Source: an uncultured Holdemanella sp.
GTDB taxonomy: Bacteria > Bacillota_I > Bacilli_A > Erysipelotrichales > Erysipelotrichaceae
DNA: 28,263 nucleotides
Assembly (NCBI RefSeq): GCF_934772795.1
Contig: NZ_CAKVMR010000028.1
Coordinates: forward strand, 1 to 28,263
Reading direction: 5' to 3'
Shown: piece by piece, positions 1 through 6,598 of the stretch
Position numbering within the stretch: position 1 is the first letter of the stretch
Layout: each line of letters opens with the position of its first letter
Program-made: the position numbers and the translations under genes
Notes under the pieces: model-generated
What the model saw: only the letters and a program-made list of their open reading frames with translations
Databases searched by the model: none
Told to the model about the DNA's origin: nothing

Positions 1-25
1 TATTTATAAGGCTTATAAGCTTTAC

Positions 26-79
26 TTTACATTATTCTCAACTTTACATTATTTCCATTATGTAAAGCTTTACATAATG
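26..79 (+). promoter_or_regulatory. Palindromic operator/promoter region upstream of membrane protein gene
   Basis: Positions 56-79 form a perfect 24-bp palindrome (half-site CATTATGTAAAG). Upstream lie two direct copies of TTTACATTATT at 26-36 and 43-53, 17 bp apart, which repeat the half-site almost exactly. Such an array just ahead of a start codon suggests binding of a dimeric regulator, but no regulator gene is adjacent inside the window. No convincing sigma-A -10 box was found. Confidence 0.5.
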
Positions 80-95
80 GGAAGGATGATTTCAA

Positions 96-758
96 ATGAA
101 AAGAATGCCTGATTTGATGGAAGCAATTTTTGATGCTTGTTACTTGATTTTTGACTTAATTGCCGGAATTTTATTCTTTGTATATTCGAAAGGAAATCCA
201 TTATTTATTTTATATGGCGTATTAACGTTAACTTTGTGTGGTGGAGACGCATTCCACTTGGTTCCTCGTATTAAAAGAGCTGTATATGGAACGAATGATA
301 AAATTAAAAGACAGCTTGGAATTGGATTGCAGGTATCTTCAATCACAATGACAGTGTTCTATATTATCTTATTGTTTATCTGGAAATTAACTTTCCCAAC
401 ATTGACTGCACCAGTTTGGGTGGAGGCTATGATTTGGATTTCAGCTATTATTCGTATTGTAGTATGTTTCTTACCACAGAATAACTGGACGAGTGAAGAA
501 GGAAATAGGAAGTTGTCTGTAATTCGTAATGCCGTATTTGCCCTGACTGGAATTGGTGTGATTCTTCTTTATGCGATTTCAGGAAATATGTACGATCTAC
601 ATATGAATCGTATGGTTGCAGCCATCATCATTTCATTTGGTTGTTATATCCCAGTTACATTGTGGTCTAAGACAAAACCAAAGATTGGTTTATTGATGAT
701 TCCTAAGACTTGTGCTTATATGTGGGTCATTGTAATGGGATTACAATTATTATTCTAA
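96..758 (+). CDS. Multi-pass membrane protein of unknown function
   Basis: The 220-residue product is very hydrophobic, with about seven predicted membrane segments (roughly residues 11-30, 36-55, 77-97, 107-126, 144-162, 172-190 and 199-219). It has no signal peptide or recognisable catalytic motif. A GGDAFH stretch near residue 50 at the end of helix 2 and a basic loop (RIKRAV...KIKRQ, residues 58-73) are its most distinctive parts. The topology and size resemble YhhN-like lysoplasmalogenases, but I could not match the family motifs, so this is not claimed. An AAGGA ribosome binding site lies about 10 nt before the ATG. The gene is monocistronic, ending at a bidirectional terminator shared with the convergent cupin gene. 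The upstream palindrome suggests tight control. Confidence 0.75.
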   Translation: MKRMPDLMEAIFDACYLIFDLIAGILFFVYSKGNPLFILYGVLTLTLCGGDAFHLVPRIKRAVYGTNDKIKRQLGIGLQVSSITMTVFYIILLFIWKLTFPTLTAPVWVEAMIWISAIIRIVVCFLPQNNWTSEEGNRKLSVIRNAVFALTGIGVILLYAISGNMYDLHMNRMVAAIIISFGCYIPVTLWSKTKPKIGLLMIPKTCAYMWVIVMGLQLLF

Positions 759-763
759 AACGT

Positions 764-794
764 AAAAAAGATGGATTGCTCCATCTTTTCTTTT
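764..794. terminator. Bidirectional intrinsic terminator
   Basis: A 10-bp perfect stem (766-775 with 780-789) around a TTGC loop has A-rich and T-rich flanks on both sides. It lies between the convergent ends of the membrane protein gene (758) and the cupin gene (797). Confidence 0.85.
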
Positions 795-796
795 GC

Positions 797-1150
797 CTAA
801 TAAATTACTGCATCATCGGCTGTAAAGGATTCAAGAGAATTTTCTTTAGTTTGAATACAAATGAATTGGATTGAAGAATCGTTTGCCGCAAAGAATTGGC
901 GTTTTGCGCTAGGAGCAATCTTTAACCAATCTCCTTCGTTTAATGCGATTTCTTCTCCATCAATTATTACTTTTCCTTTACCAGAAAGAATTCCATATAC
1001 TTCCTCATTATTTTTGTGTGAATGAACAAAGGGAACGCTTGCTCCTGCAGGTAGTTCATTGATACTGATTTCAGCTCCTGTCAAAGATAAAGCTTCGTGT
1101 AATTCGATTCTTGCATCTTTTTTGATTGTTGTTTTTGTGTAATTTGACAT
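797..1150 (-). CDS. Single-domain cupin protein
   Basis: The 117-residue product is a single-domain cupin. The first cupin motif is seen in SVPFVHSHKNNEEVYGILSG (His-x-His, downstream Glu, Gly), followed by KVIIDGEEIALNEGDWLKI and a C-terminal strand pair, which would form the usual metal-binding beta-barrel. The ATG at 1150 is chosen because a GGAGG box sits about 8 nt upstream; an in-frame ATG at 1192 has no such site. The gene is divergent from an HxlR regulator, and the two share a 108-bp intergenic region, so the cupin is probably that regulator's target. Cupins paired with HxlR regulators are often linked to electrophile or quinone stress, but the substrate cannot be read from the sequence. 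Confidence 0.88.
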   Translation of the reverse strand: MSNYTKTTIKKDARIELHEALSLTGAEISINELPAGASVPFVHSHKNNEEVYGILSGKGKVIIDGEEIALNEGDWLKIAPSAKRQFFAANDSSIQFICIQTKENSLESFTADDAVIY

Positions 1151-1175
1151 ATATTTTTCCTCCATATCTGTGTTC

Positions 1176-1228
1176 ATTTTATGGGCGAACACATATTAAA
1201 ACAAGTACGCACCTTTTTGTGCCTATAC
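1176..1228 (-). promoter_or_regulatory. Cupin promoter with probable HxlR operator
   Basis: On the minus strand, TTGTTT (1199-1204) and TAAAAT (1176-1181) are separated by exactly 17 bp, giving a sigma-A promoter for the cupin gene. Immediately upstream, 1205-1228 holds an imperfect inverted repeat, GTACGCAC-N-GTGCCTATAC, placed where the neighbouring HxlR protein could control both divergent genes. The operator assignment is inference from position and symmetry. Confidence 0.55.
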
Positions 1229-1258
1229 ATTTAATTTTGAGTGTGTTAAATTAATGGT

Positions 1259-1585
1259 ATGAAGACAAAACAAGAATTGCCAGCATGTCCGGTGGCTACG
1301 GCTGTTGCGTTGATTGGCGGAAAATGGAAATTATTAATTATTAGAAATCTAAGAAATCGAGCTTGGCGTTTTAATGAGCTTCAAAGAGATTTGGATGGGA
1401 TTTCACAAAAAGTATTAACGGACAGTTTAAGACAGATGATTGAGGATGGATTGGTGTATCGTAAGGATTATAAACAGAATCCACCTAAGGTAGAGTATGG
1501 GTTAACGGACCTTGGAAAGGAGTTACTACCTATCATTGATGCACTTTCTGATTTTGGCGTCTATTATAAAACGATTGTAGAGTAG
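1259..1585 (+). CDS. HxlR-family transcriptional regulator
   Basis: The 108-residue product is a complete HxlR-type winged helix protein. It has the family signature CPVATAVALIGGKWKLLIIR near the N-terminus, the recognition helix region GISQKVLTDSLRQMIEDGLV and the wing RKDYKQNPPKVEYGLTDLGKEL. Cys10 precedes the IGGKW motif, the position of the redox-sensing cysteine in YodB/HypR-type members. Sensing of electrophiles or oxidants is therefore plausible but not shown. There is no clear Shine-Dalgarno box before the ATG, so translation may be weak or leaderless. The gene is divergent from the cupin gene, which is its likely target, and autoregulation is common in the family. Confidence 0.92.
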   Translation: MKTKQELPACPVATAVALIGGKWKLLIIRNLRNRAWRFNELQRDLDGISQKVLTDSLRQMIEDGLVYRKDYKQNPPKVEYGLTDLGKELLPIIDALSDFGVYYKTIVE

Positions 1586-1608
1586 GATGTGTTCTACTCT
1601 TTTCTTTT
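1579..1608 (+). terminator. Intrinsic terminator of HxlR gene
   Basis: A 7-bp stem AGAGTAG/CTACTCT (1579-1585 with 1594-1600) overlaps the stop codon and is followed by TTTCTTTT. Confidence 0.8.
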
Positions 1609-1615
1609 GTATAAA

Positions 1616-1632
1616 AGTATAATGGTTATACT
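1616..1632 (+). promoter_or_regulatory. Palindrome overlapping -10 box of DUF1703 ATPase gene
   Basis: AGTATAATGGTTATACT is a perfect 7+3+7 inverted repeat that contains a consensus TATAAT (1618-1623). It ends 27 bp before the ATPase start. A dimer bound here would block RNA polymerase. The encoded ATPase has its own N-terminal helix-turn-helix, so autorepression is a simple inference. Confidence 0.5.
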
Positions 1633-1659
1633 AATGGTAGCAGGATTGGTGGTGTTCAC

Positions 1660-3486
1660 ATGAAAACTTGTAAAGAAATGGCTTCTATTTGGAATATTAG
1701 TGTTCGTGCAGTTTCGAGTTTATGCAAATCGGGGCGAATTCCTGGTGCTGTTAAGAATGGAAAAAATTGGGAGATTCCAGATAATGCTCAAAAGCCAGTA
1801 GATGGTAGGATTTCAACTGGTGAATATAGTAAAAGAGAGATGACCACAGCTAGAAAGCCTTTGCCTATTGGTATTTCGGATTATGTGCGTGCTCAATCGG
1901 ATTATTATTATGTGGATAAAACCATGTTGATTAAGGAATTTTTAGATCAAAAGTCATTGGTTTCATTATTCACTAGGCCAAGAAGATTTGGAAAAACATT
2001 GAATATGGATATGCTTAGAGTATATTTTGAAAAGACAGATAAGGATACGTCTAAATATTTTAAAGATAAGGATATTTGGAAGTGTGGGGAAGGCTATCGA
2101 GCGCATCAAGGTAAATATCCTATGATTTTCCTAACTTTTAAAGATGTAAAGTTTGATTCTTGGCAGGCCACTGTAGAGAAAATTAAATCGCTTCTTCAAG
2201 AAGAGTATGGAAGGCATCAGGAATTGTTGAGTAGTGATAGAATATCGGATTATGAGAAGGAATATTTTAATAAAGTATTAAGTGCAACGGAAAATGAAGT
2301 GGAATTGTCTTCATCGCTTGAAAAATTATCTAAAATGCTTGCGACTCATTATGATAAAGCTCCAATCATTATTATTGATGAGTATGATACTCCAATTCAA
2401 GAGGGCTATTCTAAGGATTTTTATGATGAAATCATTGGGTTTACGAGAAATTTCTTTTCAGGTGCCTTTAAAGATAATAAAAATCTTTCTTATGGTATTT
2501 TAACTGGATGTATTTTCAGTGGATTAAATAATCTAACAGTGAATTCAGTAATGGATGAAGCGTATGATTGTTACTTTGGATTCACAGATGAAGAAGTTAG
2601 TAAAATGCTAGATTATTATGGAGTTGCTGAAAAAGAGAGTGAACTTAAAGAATGGTATGATGGATATTTATTTGGGAATGAAGAAATATATAATCCGTGG
2701 TCTGTCATTAACTATATTTCAAAGGGGTGTGTTCCACAGGCATATTGGGTAAATACTGGAAAGAACGAGATTTTGGAAGATGTTTTAAAAGTGGCGGATG
2801 AGGATATAACTGAAAAACTGTATTCTTTGATTCTTGGAGATAAAGTTTTGGCAAGAATTGATCTAAATGGTGTATATGGATCATCTAATATATTTAGTTT
2901 ATTATTGGTGGCTGGATATTTGAAAACAACAATTAAAGAATTGCAGGCAGATGGTTCTTATTTATGTCAGGTATCTATACCTAATAAAGAGATAGCTTCT
3001 GTATATAAAAGTGAGGTTTTAGCACATTTGATGCAGATTGGTGCAGTTTCAAGAACGACGGCTGATAAGATTGCGGAAAGTTTGTTCATAAATGATTATG
3101 TAAAACTAGAAAAAGCCATTGCAGAATATATGGATAAAGCAATTAGCTTCTATGATACGGCTAGTGAATCATTCTATCATGGTTTGGTTTTAGGGTTGAT
3201 GGCGATGATGGATAATCAATATAAAATCAAATCAAATAGAGAGTCTGGTAAAGGTAGGTTTGACATTTGCCTAATGCCTAGAGATAATAAGCATCCTGGA
3301 ATGATTATGGAACTAAAGTGGAAGAAAAATCTAGATGATAATGAATTAGTACTTTTGGCGGATGAAGCTATTAGTCAGATTCATAGTATGGAATATGATT
3401 CTGAAATGAAGAGTGAGGGAATCAAAAAGATATTGAAGTTTGGAATTGCGTTTTCTGGAAAGAGAGTTTGTGTTAAAACAATTTAG
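1660..3486 (+). CDS. AAA-ATPase with HTH and PD-(D/E)XK nuclease domains (DUF1703 type)
   Basis: The 608-residue product has three parts. Residues 1-45 are an excisionase/MerR-like helix-turn-helix (MASIWNISVRAVSSLCKSGR, then a KNGKNWEIP wing). Residues about 65-330 are an AAA-ATPase-like domain, with TRPRRFGKTLN as the P-loop (GKT at 111-113) and PIIIIDEYDT as Walker B (Asp240, Glu241). The C-terminus carries a PD-(D/E)XK core: GRFDI (Asp535) and MELKWKK (Glu551, Lys553). This matches the widespread AAA-ATPase_like plus DUF1703/PDDEXK_9 family of gut anaerobes, whose biological role is unsettled (mobile-element or defence association is usually proposed). The start is the ATG after GGTGGTG. 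It is a single gene with its own promoter palindrome; no obvious terminator follows. Confidence 0.88.
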   Translation: MKTCKEMASIWNISVRAVSSLCKSGRIPGAVKNGKNWEIPDNAQKPVDGRISTGEYSKREMTTARKPLPIGISDYVRAQSDYYYVDKTMLIKEFLDQKSLVSLFTRPRRFGKTLNMDMLRVYFEKTDKDTSKYFKDKDIWKCGEGYRAHQGKYPMIFLTFKDVKFDSWQATVEKIKSLLQEEYGRHQELLSSDRISDYEKEYFNKVLSATENEVELSSSLEKLSKMLATHYDKAPIIIIDEYDTPIQEGYSKDFYDEIIGFTRNFFSGAFKDNKNLSYGILTGCIFSGLNNLTVNSVMDEAYDCYFGFTDEEVSKMLDYYGVAEKESELKEWYDGYLFGNEEIYNPWSVINYISKGCVPQAYWVNTGKNEILEDVLKVADEDITEKLYSLILGDKVLARIDLNGVYGSSNIFSLLLVAGYLKTTIKELQADGSYLCQVSIPNKEIASVYKSEVLAHLMQIGAVSRTTADKIAESLFINDYVKLEKAIAEYMDKAISFYDTASESFYHGLVLGLMAMMDNQYKIKSNRESGKGRFDICLMPRDNKHPGMIMELKWKKNLDDNELVLLADEAISQIHSMEYDSEMKSEGIKKILKFGIAFSGKRVCVKTI

Positions 3487-3612
3487 AATAAAAGTTTTGT
3501 ATGAAATTTCTTAAAGCTTTGGTGTTTTGAAAGTGCTAGTGAGACGAATTATTCATTTTCTAGTATATAATTAAAGCAAGAGTTAGTTGCGTGATGACGG
3601 AGGATGCTGAAG

Positions 3613-4254
3613 ATGAGAATTCATTCGTATTTTGAAATGTATTTGAAACATGCACAAACAATGTTGGGAGATGCCTTTGATTATGCCATTAATACATGTC
3701 ATATTTCAGGCGATGATTTTGTGAAGATGTTTATTGTAAGTTCATTTAGTAAACGTATTGAAAATGGGGAGCCTGCTTGTGTGGCGGGTAAAAGTGGTAT
3801 TGAGCTTGTACATGAAATTGTATTTGAGACCATGCAAAAAGAGTTGAATATTGAACCTGAAGAAAATTATAGCCGTTCATGTGAGTATTGGATTGGTTGG
3901 GTTGTTGCCTATTACCAATGGTATTCAGACAGAAGTTTTAAAGAGATATTTCATGTTTTAAGTTTTGAAGATTTAAAAAGAATGTATTATACACTTCATG
4001 AGGCGGATATTTCTAAGTTTGTAGATATTGTGGATTTGAAAATGAAAGAGTATTATGTGGAAACAAACTTAAAGCGTATTCGAACTAATTATGGCTATAC
4101 ACAACAAGAATTATCCAATCTTTCTGGTGTAAGTCTTCGCTCAATTCAGTTGTATGAACAAAGAAATAAAGATATTAATAAGGCGAGTGTAGATAAGTTG
4201 TATCGTATTTCTAAAGTATTTGGCTGTAAGATAGAGGATTTGATTGAAAAATAA
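3613..4254 (+). CDS. Protein with C-terminal XRE helix-turn-helix and uncharacterised N-terminal domain
   Basis: The 213-residue product has an alpha-helical N-terminal part (about residues 1-140, with the run GDDFVKMFIVSSFSKRIENG) and a standard XRE DNA-binding domain at its C-terminus (NLKRIRTNYGYTQQELSNLS, then GVSLRSIQLYEQRNKDINKA). Proteins of this layout recur in Firmicutes next to DUF3990/DUF3791 genes in a presumed toxin-antitoxin arrangement; no such partner is visible here, so it may be a solitary survivor. I choose ATG 3613 because the GGAGG at 3599-3603 is 9 nt upstream; the in-frame ATG at 3604 directly abuts that box and is unlikely. A TATAAT at 3566-3571 is a candidate -10 with a poor -35. 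Confidence 0.8.
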   Translation: MRIHSYFEMYLKHAQTMLGDAFDYAINTCHISGDDFVKMFIVSSFSKRIENGEPACVAGKSGIELVHEIVFETMQKELNIEPEENYSRSCEYWIGWVVAYYQWYSDRSFKEIFHVLSFEDLKRMYYTLHEADISKFVDIVDLKMKEYYVETNLKRIRTNYGYTQQELSNLSGVSLRSIQLYEQRNKDINKASVDKLYRISKVFGCKIEDLIEK

Positions 4255-4259
4255 TATGT

Positions 4260-4294
4260 AGGGATAGAATTCAATGTTGTTCTATCCCTTTTTG
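4260..4294 (+). terminator. Intrinsic terminator of XRE gene
   Basis: A 10-bp perfect stem AGGGATAGAA/TTCTATCCCT (4260-4269 with 4280-4289) is followed by a TTTTTG run, 6 nt after the stop codon. Confidence 0.88.
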
Positions 4295-4335
4295 AATAAT
4301 ATAGTAGAATTCACAATGTTTTCACATTGGACATT

Positions 4336-4390
4336 TATAATGGGAATTGGCTATTGGATGTAGTAATGGTGAACCCTCTGAATTAAAAAA
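4336..4390 (+). promoter_or_regulatory. Toxin mRNA promoter and structured 5' leader, module 1
   Basis: A consensus TATAAT lies at 4336-4341, inside a block (AATGTTTTCACATTGGAC upstream) nearly identical to the one at 10253-10278 of module 2. The -35 is weak. The start would be near 4348. The leader then carries GGCTATTGGATGTAGTAATGG and CTCTGAATT, which reappear in inverted orientation at 4597-4624 beyond the gene. Confidence 0.6.
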
Positions 4391-4450
4391 AGAAATCTGC
4401 TTGAGTTCTCGGCAGATCCTTCAATTTTTTTGTAAGAGGAGAAGATGTCT

Positions 4451-4552
4451 ATGTATATATATCTATATATTGATGTTGCCATGTGTTTAATGGCACTAGT
4501 AGAAATACTAAGAATTACATTAATTATCATAGAAAAATGTAAAAGACACTAG
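4451..4552 (+). CDS. 33-residue hydrophobic peptide, probable type I toxin (module 1)
   Basis: The peptide starts MYIYLYIDVAMCLMALVEIL and ends in a charged tail, EKCKRH: one membrane-spanning helix with a basic C-terminus, as in Fst/TxpA/BsrG-like type I toxins. The AGGAG at 4437-4441 is 9 nt before ATG 4451; an in-frame ATG at 4445 is too close to it. It is 28/33 identical to the peptide at 10379-10480. Between the two, I count 11 synonymous codon changes against 5 replacements, so selection has kept the protein sequence. An antisense RNA gene converges on it. I found no exact family match, and the toxin role is inferred from size, hydrophobicity and antisense arrangement. It would act at the cell membrane. 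Confidence 0.72.
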   Translation: MYIYLYIDVAMCLMALVEILRITLIIIEKCKRH

Positions 4553-4631
4553 TTCACCCTCAGCAATGGATTACTAGTGTCTTTACACTAAATTAATTCA
4601 GAGTGACCACTGTATCCAGTAGTCTTTCTGT
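4536..4631 (-). ncRNA. Antisense RNA antitoxin, module 1
   Basis: A strong minus-strand promoter (see 4638-4666) would start an RNA near 4631. It would run about 95 nt through the inverted-repeat segment and the shared hairpin, ending in the U-rich tract near 4536. It overlaps the 3' end of the toxin gene in antisense. No ORF lies in it. The 5' part forms a hairpin ACTACTG-GATA-CAGTGGT. The same promoter, hairpin and end are kept in module 2. Confidence 0.65.
4542..4584. terminator. Shared hairpin at 3' end of toxin gene and antisense RNA, module 1
   Basis: A perfect 12-bp stem AAAGACACTAGT/ACTAGTGTCTTT (4542-4553 with 4573-4584) starts within the toxin's last codons. On the minus strand it is followed by TTTTACATTTTT, a good terminator tail for the antisense RNA. 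On the plus strand the T-run is short, so the toxin mRNA may read through. Confidence 0.7.
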
Positions 4632-4637
4632 ATCTGT

Positions 4638-4666
4638 ATTATAGCGTTAAAGAAGTGTTTATGCAA
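4638..4666 (-). promoter_or_regulatory. Antisense RNA promoter, module 1
   Basis: On the minus strand, TTGCAT (4661-4666) and TATAAT (4638-4643) are separated by exactly 17 bp. The same elements and spacing recur at 10570-10598, although the spacer sequence differs, which argues for function. Confidence 0.8.
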
Positions 4667-4700
4667 ATCTATTAGCTAATAGCGTAAAGATATACACTAT

Positions 4701-4741
4701 ATTAGAAAAAAAGTAAAAGAAACTAATTCACTAGTGTCTTT
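4701..4741 (-). terminator. Minus-strand terminator, apparently derived from a third toxin-module remnant
   Basis: On the minus strand, AAAGACACTA (4732-4741) pairs with TAGTTTCTTT (4716-4725), 9 of 10 positions, followed by a T-rich tract. It lies 6 nt beyond the stop codon of the SWIM 3' fragment and so looks like an original SWIM terminator. The plus strand here (GAAAAAAAGTAAAAGAAACT then CTAGTGTCTTTA) also aligns with the 3' end of the toxin modules with the hairpin loop deleted. Confidence 0.55.
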
Positions 4742-4747
4742 ATTGCA

Positions 4748-4839
4748 TTACTTTAATCCAAACAATGTTTCAATACAAGAATCATCCATTACGCGATCTG
4801 TTGGTGGCATATTGGCATGTTCTAGTAGTGAGTCTACGT
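4748..4839 (-). pseudogene. Duplicated 3' end of the SWIM zinc-finger gene
   Basis: These 92 bp match 6834-6925, the last 30 codons and stop of the intact SWIM gene, at 89 of 92 positions and in the same orientation. Homology stops abruptly at both edges. There is no start codon or upstream SWIM sequence, so this is a non-functional fragment. Two of the three differences lie in the last ten bases at the homology edge. The pair forms direct repeats bracketing the 2-kb ATPase cassette. An open minus-strand frame continuing to 5035 is chance extension with no SWIM content. Confidence 0.88.
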
Positions 4840-4990
4840 TTATGTAGCTCAGTGTAAAAGGGATACAAGAAAAAAATGTACTTGCTCCTAGCCGTGTTTT
4901 ACAAGGTCTTATTTTAAAACTTTGTGGTTTTAAAAAACTTGGGTTAAGAACATAATTGAATATGAATTCTGCAAAGTTAAGGTAATTAGA

Positions 4991-5070
4991 AAAACGGGGC
5001 AAAATATAATAAATAAAACTAGCAAAACGGGGCAAAAAACATGGTAATTAATTGAAAAAACGGGGCAAAT
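4991..5070 (+). repeat. Three iterons spaced exactly 33 bp upstream of DUF4143 ATPase
   Basis: AAAACGGGGCAAA occurs at 4991, 5024 and 5057, a constant 33-bp period (about three helical turns). The first and third copies share a preceding GGTAATTA. Spacer sequences differ. The G-rich core stands out in this AT-rich stretch. The last copy lies inside the candidate promoter of the ATPase gene, pointing to an autoregulatory or element-specific binding site. Confidence 0.8.
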
Positions 5071-5080
5071 GATATATTCT
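5052..5080 (+). promoter_or_regulatory. Candidate promoter of DUF4143 ATPase gene
   Basis: TTGAAA at 5052-5057 is followed after 15 or 17 bp by TATATT (5073-5078) or TATTCT (5075-5080). Iteron 3 fills the spacer, so a bound protein would block transcription. Confidence 0.4.
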
Positions 5081-5099
5081 GTATTTGGAGGATAATAAT

Positions 5100-6446
5100 A
5101 TGTATAGAAAAGATTCTGTGGCAATAGATGGTTGGTTAAAAAAATCGAATAAAGCGTTATTGGTAACCGGTGCCAGACAGACGGGGAAAACCTGGCTCAT
5201 AAGAGATGAAATTAAAAAGAGTGAGTACACTAAGTTTGAGATAAACTTTATTGATCATCCTGAAATGGTTGAGTACTTAAATGCGGAAATGAGTGCAGAA
5301 GATTTTTTGGTTAAATTGAAAATGATAATGCCGGAAAATTGTAAACCACATAAAACAGTTGTTTTTTTTGATGAAATTCAGAAATGTCCGGAAATCGTTA
5401 CAAAGATTAAATTTCTTGTAGATGAGGGCAGCTTCAAATATGTAATGAGTGGATCACTATTAGGTGTAGAGCTTAAAGGAATCGCATCGGTACCTGTTGG
5501 TTATCTATCAGTAATAAGAATGTATCCAATGGATTTCGAAGAATTTATGATTGCAAATAATGTTTCAAATGTGACATTGGACATGCTAAAGGAAAAATTT
5601 GAGACATGTACGCCGGTGGATGAATTTGTTCATCAAAAGCTATTGTCGATTTTCTTTGTATATCTAATTGTTGGAGGAATGCCGGATGCGGTGAAGACTT
5701 ATGTTGAAACAAAGGATATCAGGGAAGTTGATAAGGTACAACGGGATATAGTAACATTGTATAAAGAGGATTTCTCACAATACGAGGTTGAAGACAAGAA
5801 ACTAAAGCTACTATCAATATATGATATAATCCCTGCTGAATTAAACAAACAAAATAAAAAATTTGTTTTTACAATGCTGGATAAGGAACTTAAGTTTAGC
5901 AGATATGAAAACAGCTTTTTGTGGCTAAAGGATGCAGGTGTGGCACTGCCGATTTATAACGTTGATGCACCTGTTATACCTCTTTTAGCAAGCAAAAGCA
6001 GTAATGTATTCCGATTGTTTTCAAGTGATATAGGATTACTTACCAGTGCCTATCCGGCAGAAACAAAAATAGAGTTGATTAATAAAAATGGAGAAGTAAA
6101 CAACGGAGCCCATTTTGAAAATGCTGTAGCGCAGCAATTGATAGCCAATGGATTTGAACCATATTTCTGTAAAAAGAAGAATTTTGGAGAACTTGATTTT
6201 GTGATAGAAATGAGTGGTAAGGTTGTTCCAATCGAGGTTAAATCAGGCAAAGCGTACAAATCACACAAGGCTTTGAATAATTTTATGAGTGTATCCGATT
6301 ATCATATAGAGAAAGGATACGTTTTCTCAGTCGGAAATGTAGAGGTGGATGGAACAGTAATATATCTTCCTATCTATATGAGCTATCTTTTAAAAGAAAA
6401 ACGGATTGAACAGATAATTGTAGATTTAGATATTGAGGGATTATGA
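5100..6446 (+). CDS. DUF4143 ATP-binding protein (AAA_14) with PD-(D/E)XK-like C-terminus
   Basis: The 448-residue product has a P-loop GARQTGKT (residues 24-31), Walker B VVFFDEIQ (Asp91, Glu92), and the sensor-like stretch YVMSGSLLGVEL. Its C-terminal DUF4143 region carries a restriction-like core: GELDFVI (Asp366) followed by PIEVKSGK (Glu379, Lys381). Such proteins are very common in gut Firmicutes and Bacteroidetes; their job is unknown, and a mobile or defence role is often suggested. I choose ATG 5100, 8 nt after GGAGG at 5087-5091; a longer TTG start at 5085 would overlap that ribosome binding site. The gene sits alone within the cassette bounded by the 92-bp repeats and has three iterons upstream. 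Confidence 0.88.
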   Translation: MYRKDSVAIDGWLKKSNKALLVTGARQTGKTWLIRDEIKKSEYTKFEINFIDHPEMVEYLNAEMSAEDFLVKLKMIMPENCKPHKTVVFFDEIQKCPEIVTKIKFLVDEGSFKYVMSGSLLGVELKGIASVPVGYLSVIRMYPMDFEEFMIANNVSNVTLDMLKEKFETCTPVDEFVHQKLLSIFFVYLIVGGMPDAVKTYVETKDIREVDKVQRDIVTLYKEDFSQYEVEDKKLKLLSIYDIIPAELNKQNKKFVFTMLDKELKFSRYENSFLWLKDAGVALPIYNVDAPVIPLLASKSSNVFRLFSSDIGLLTSAYPAETKIELINKNGEVNNGAHFENAVAQQLIANGFEPYFCKKKNFGELDFVIEMSGKVVPIEVKSGKAYKSHKALNNFMSVSDYHIEKGYVFSVGNVEVDGTVIYLPIYMSYLLKEKRIEQIIVDLDIEGL

Positions 6447-6447
6447 A

Positions 6448-6491
6448 ACCATTTTTCAATTGATGTCCGTTCATGCGGAATCAAAAATGGT
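6448..6491 (+). other. Long imperfect hairpin after DUF4143 gene
   Basis: ACCATTTTT (6448-6456) pairs with AAAAATGGT (6483-6491), with further pairing inside (GAT/ATC, CCG/CGG). It starts 2 nt after the stop codon. There is no T-run after it, so it may protect or process the mRNA 3' end rather than terminate. A non-hydrophobic 30-codon frame in 6463-6555 is not convincing. Confidence 0.4.
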
Positions 6492-6598
6492 GCAGCTAAA
6501 AGTGCGTGATAATGATTACAGTTTTCGCAGTAAAAAACAGTTGATTGAATGTTAAAACTGGCTTAATCTGTGCATTGAAATTATTCATAAACTCTCCT

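Noticed and set aside
4991..5070. CRISPR-like array
   Set aside because: Regular 33-bp spacing, but repeats are only 13-14 bp, there are three of them, no cas genes are near and they sit against a promoter. They are treated as protein-binding iterons.
4840..5230. Minus-strand open frames with repeating Phe-Cys-Pro-Val motifs
   Set aside because: The periodicity is produced by the 33-bp iterons (11 codons). There is no ribosome binding site, and the frames overlap the ATPase promoter.
6463..6555. 30-codon plus-strand frame after the DUF4143 gene as a toxin paired with the 6599-6650 RNA
   Set aside because: The peptide is polar and basic, not hydrophobic, its start lies inside a hairpin without a ribosome binding site, and no promoter is visible.
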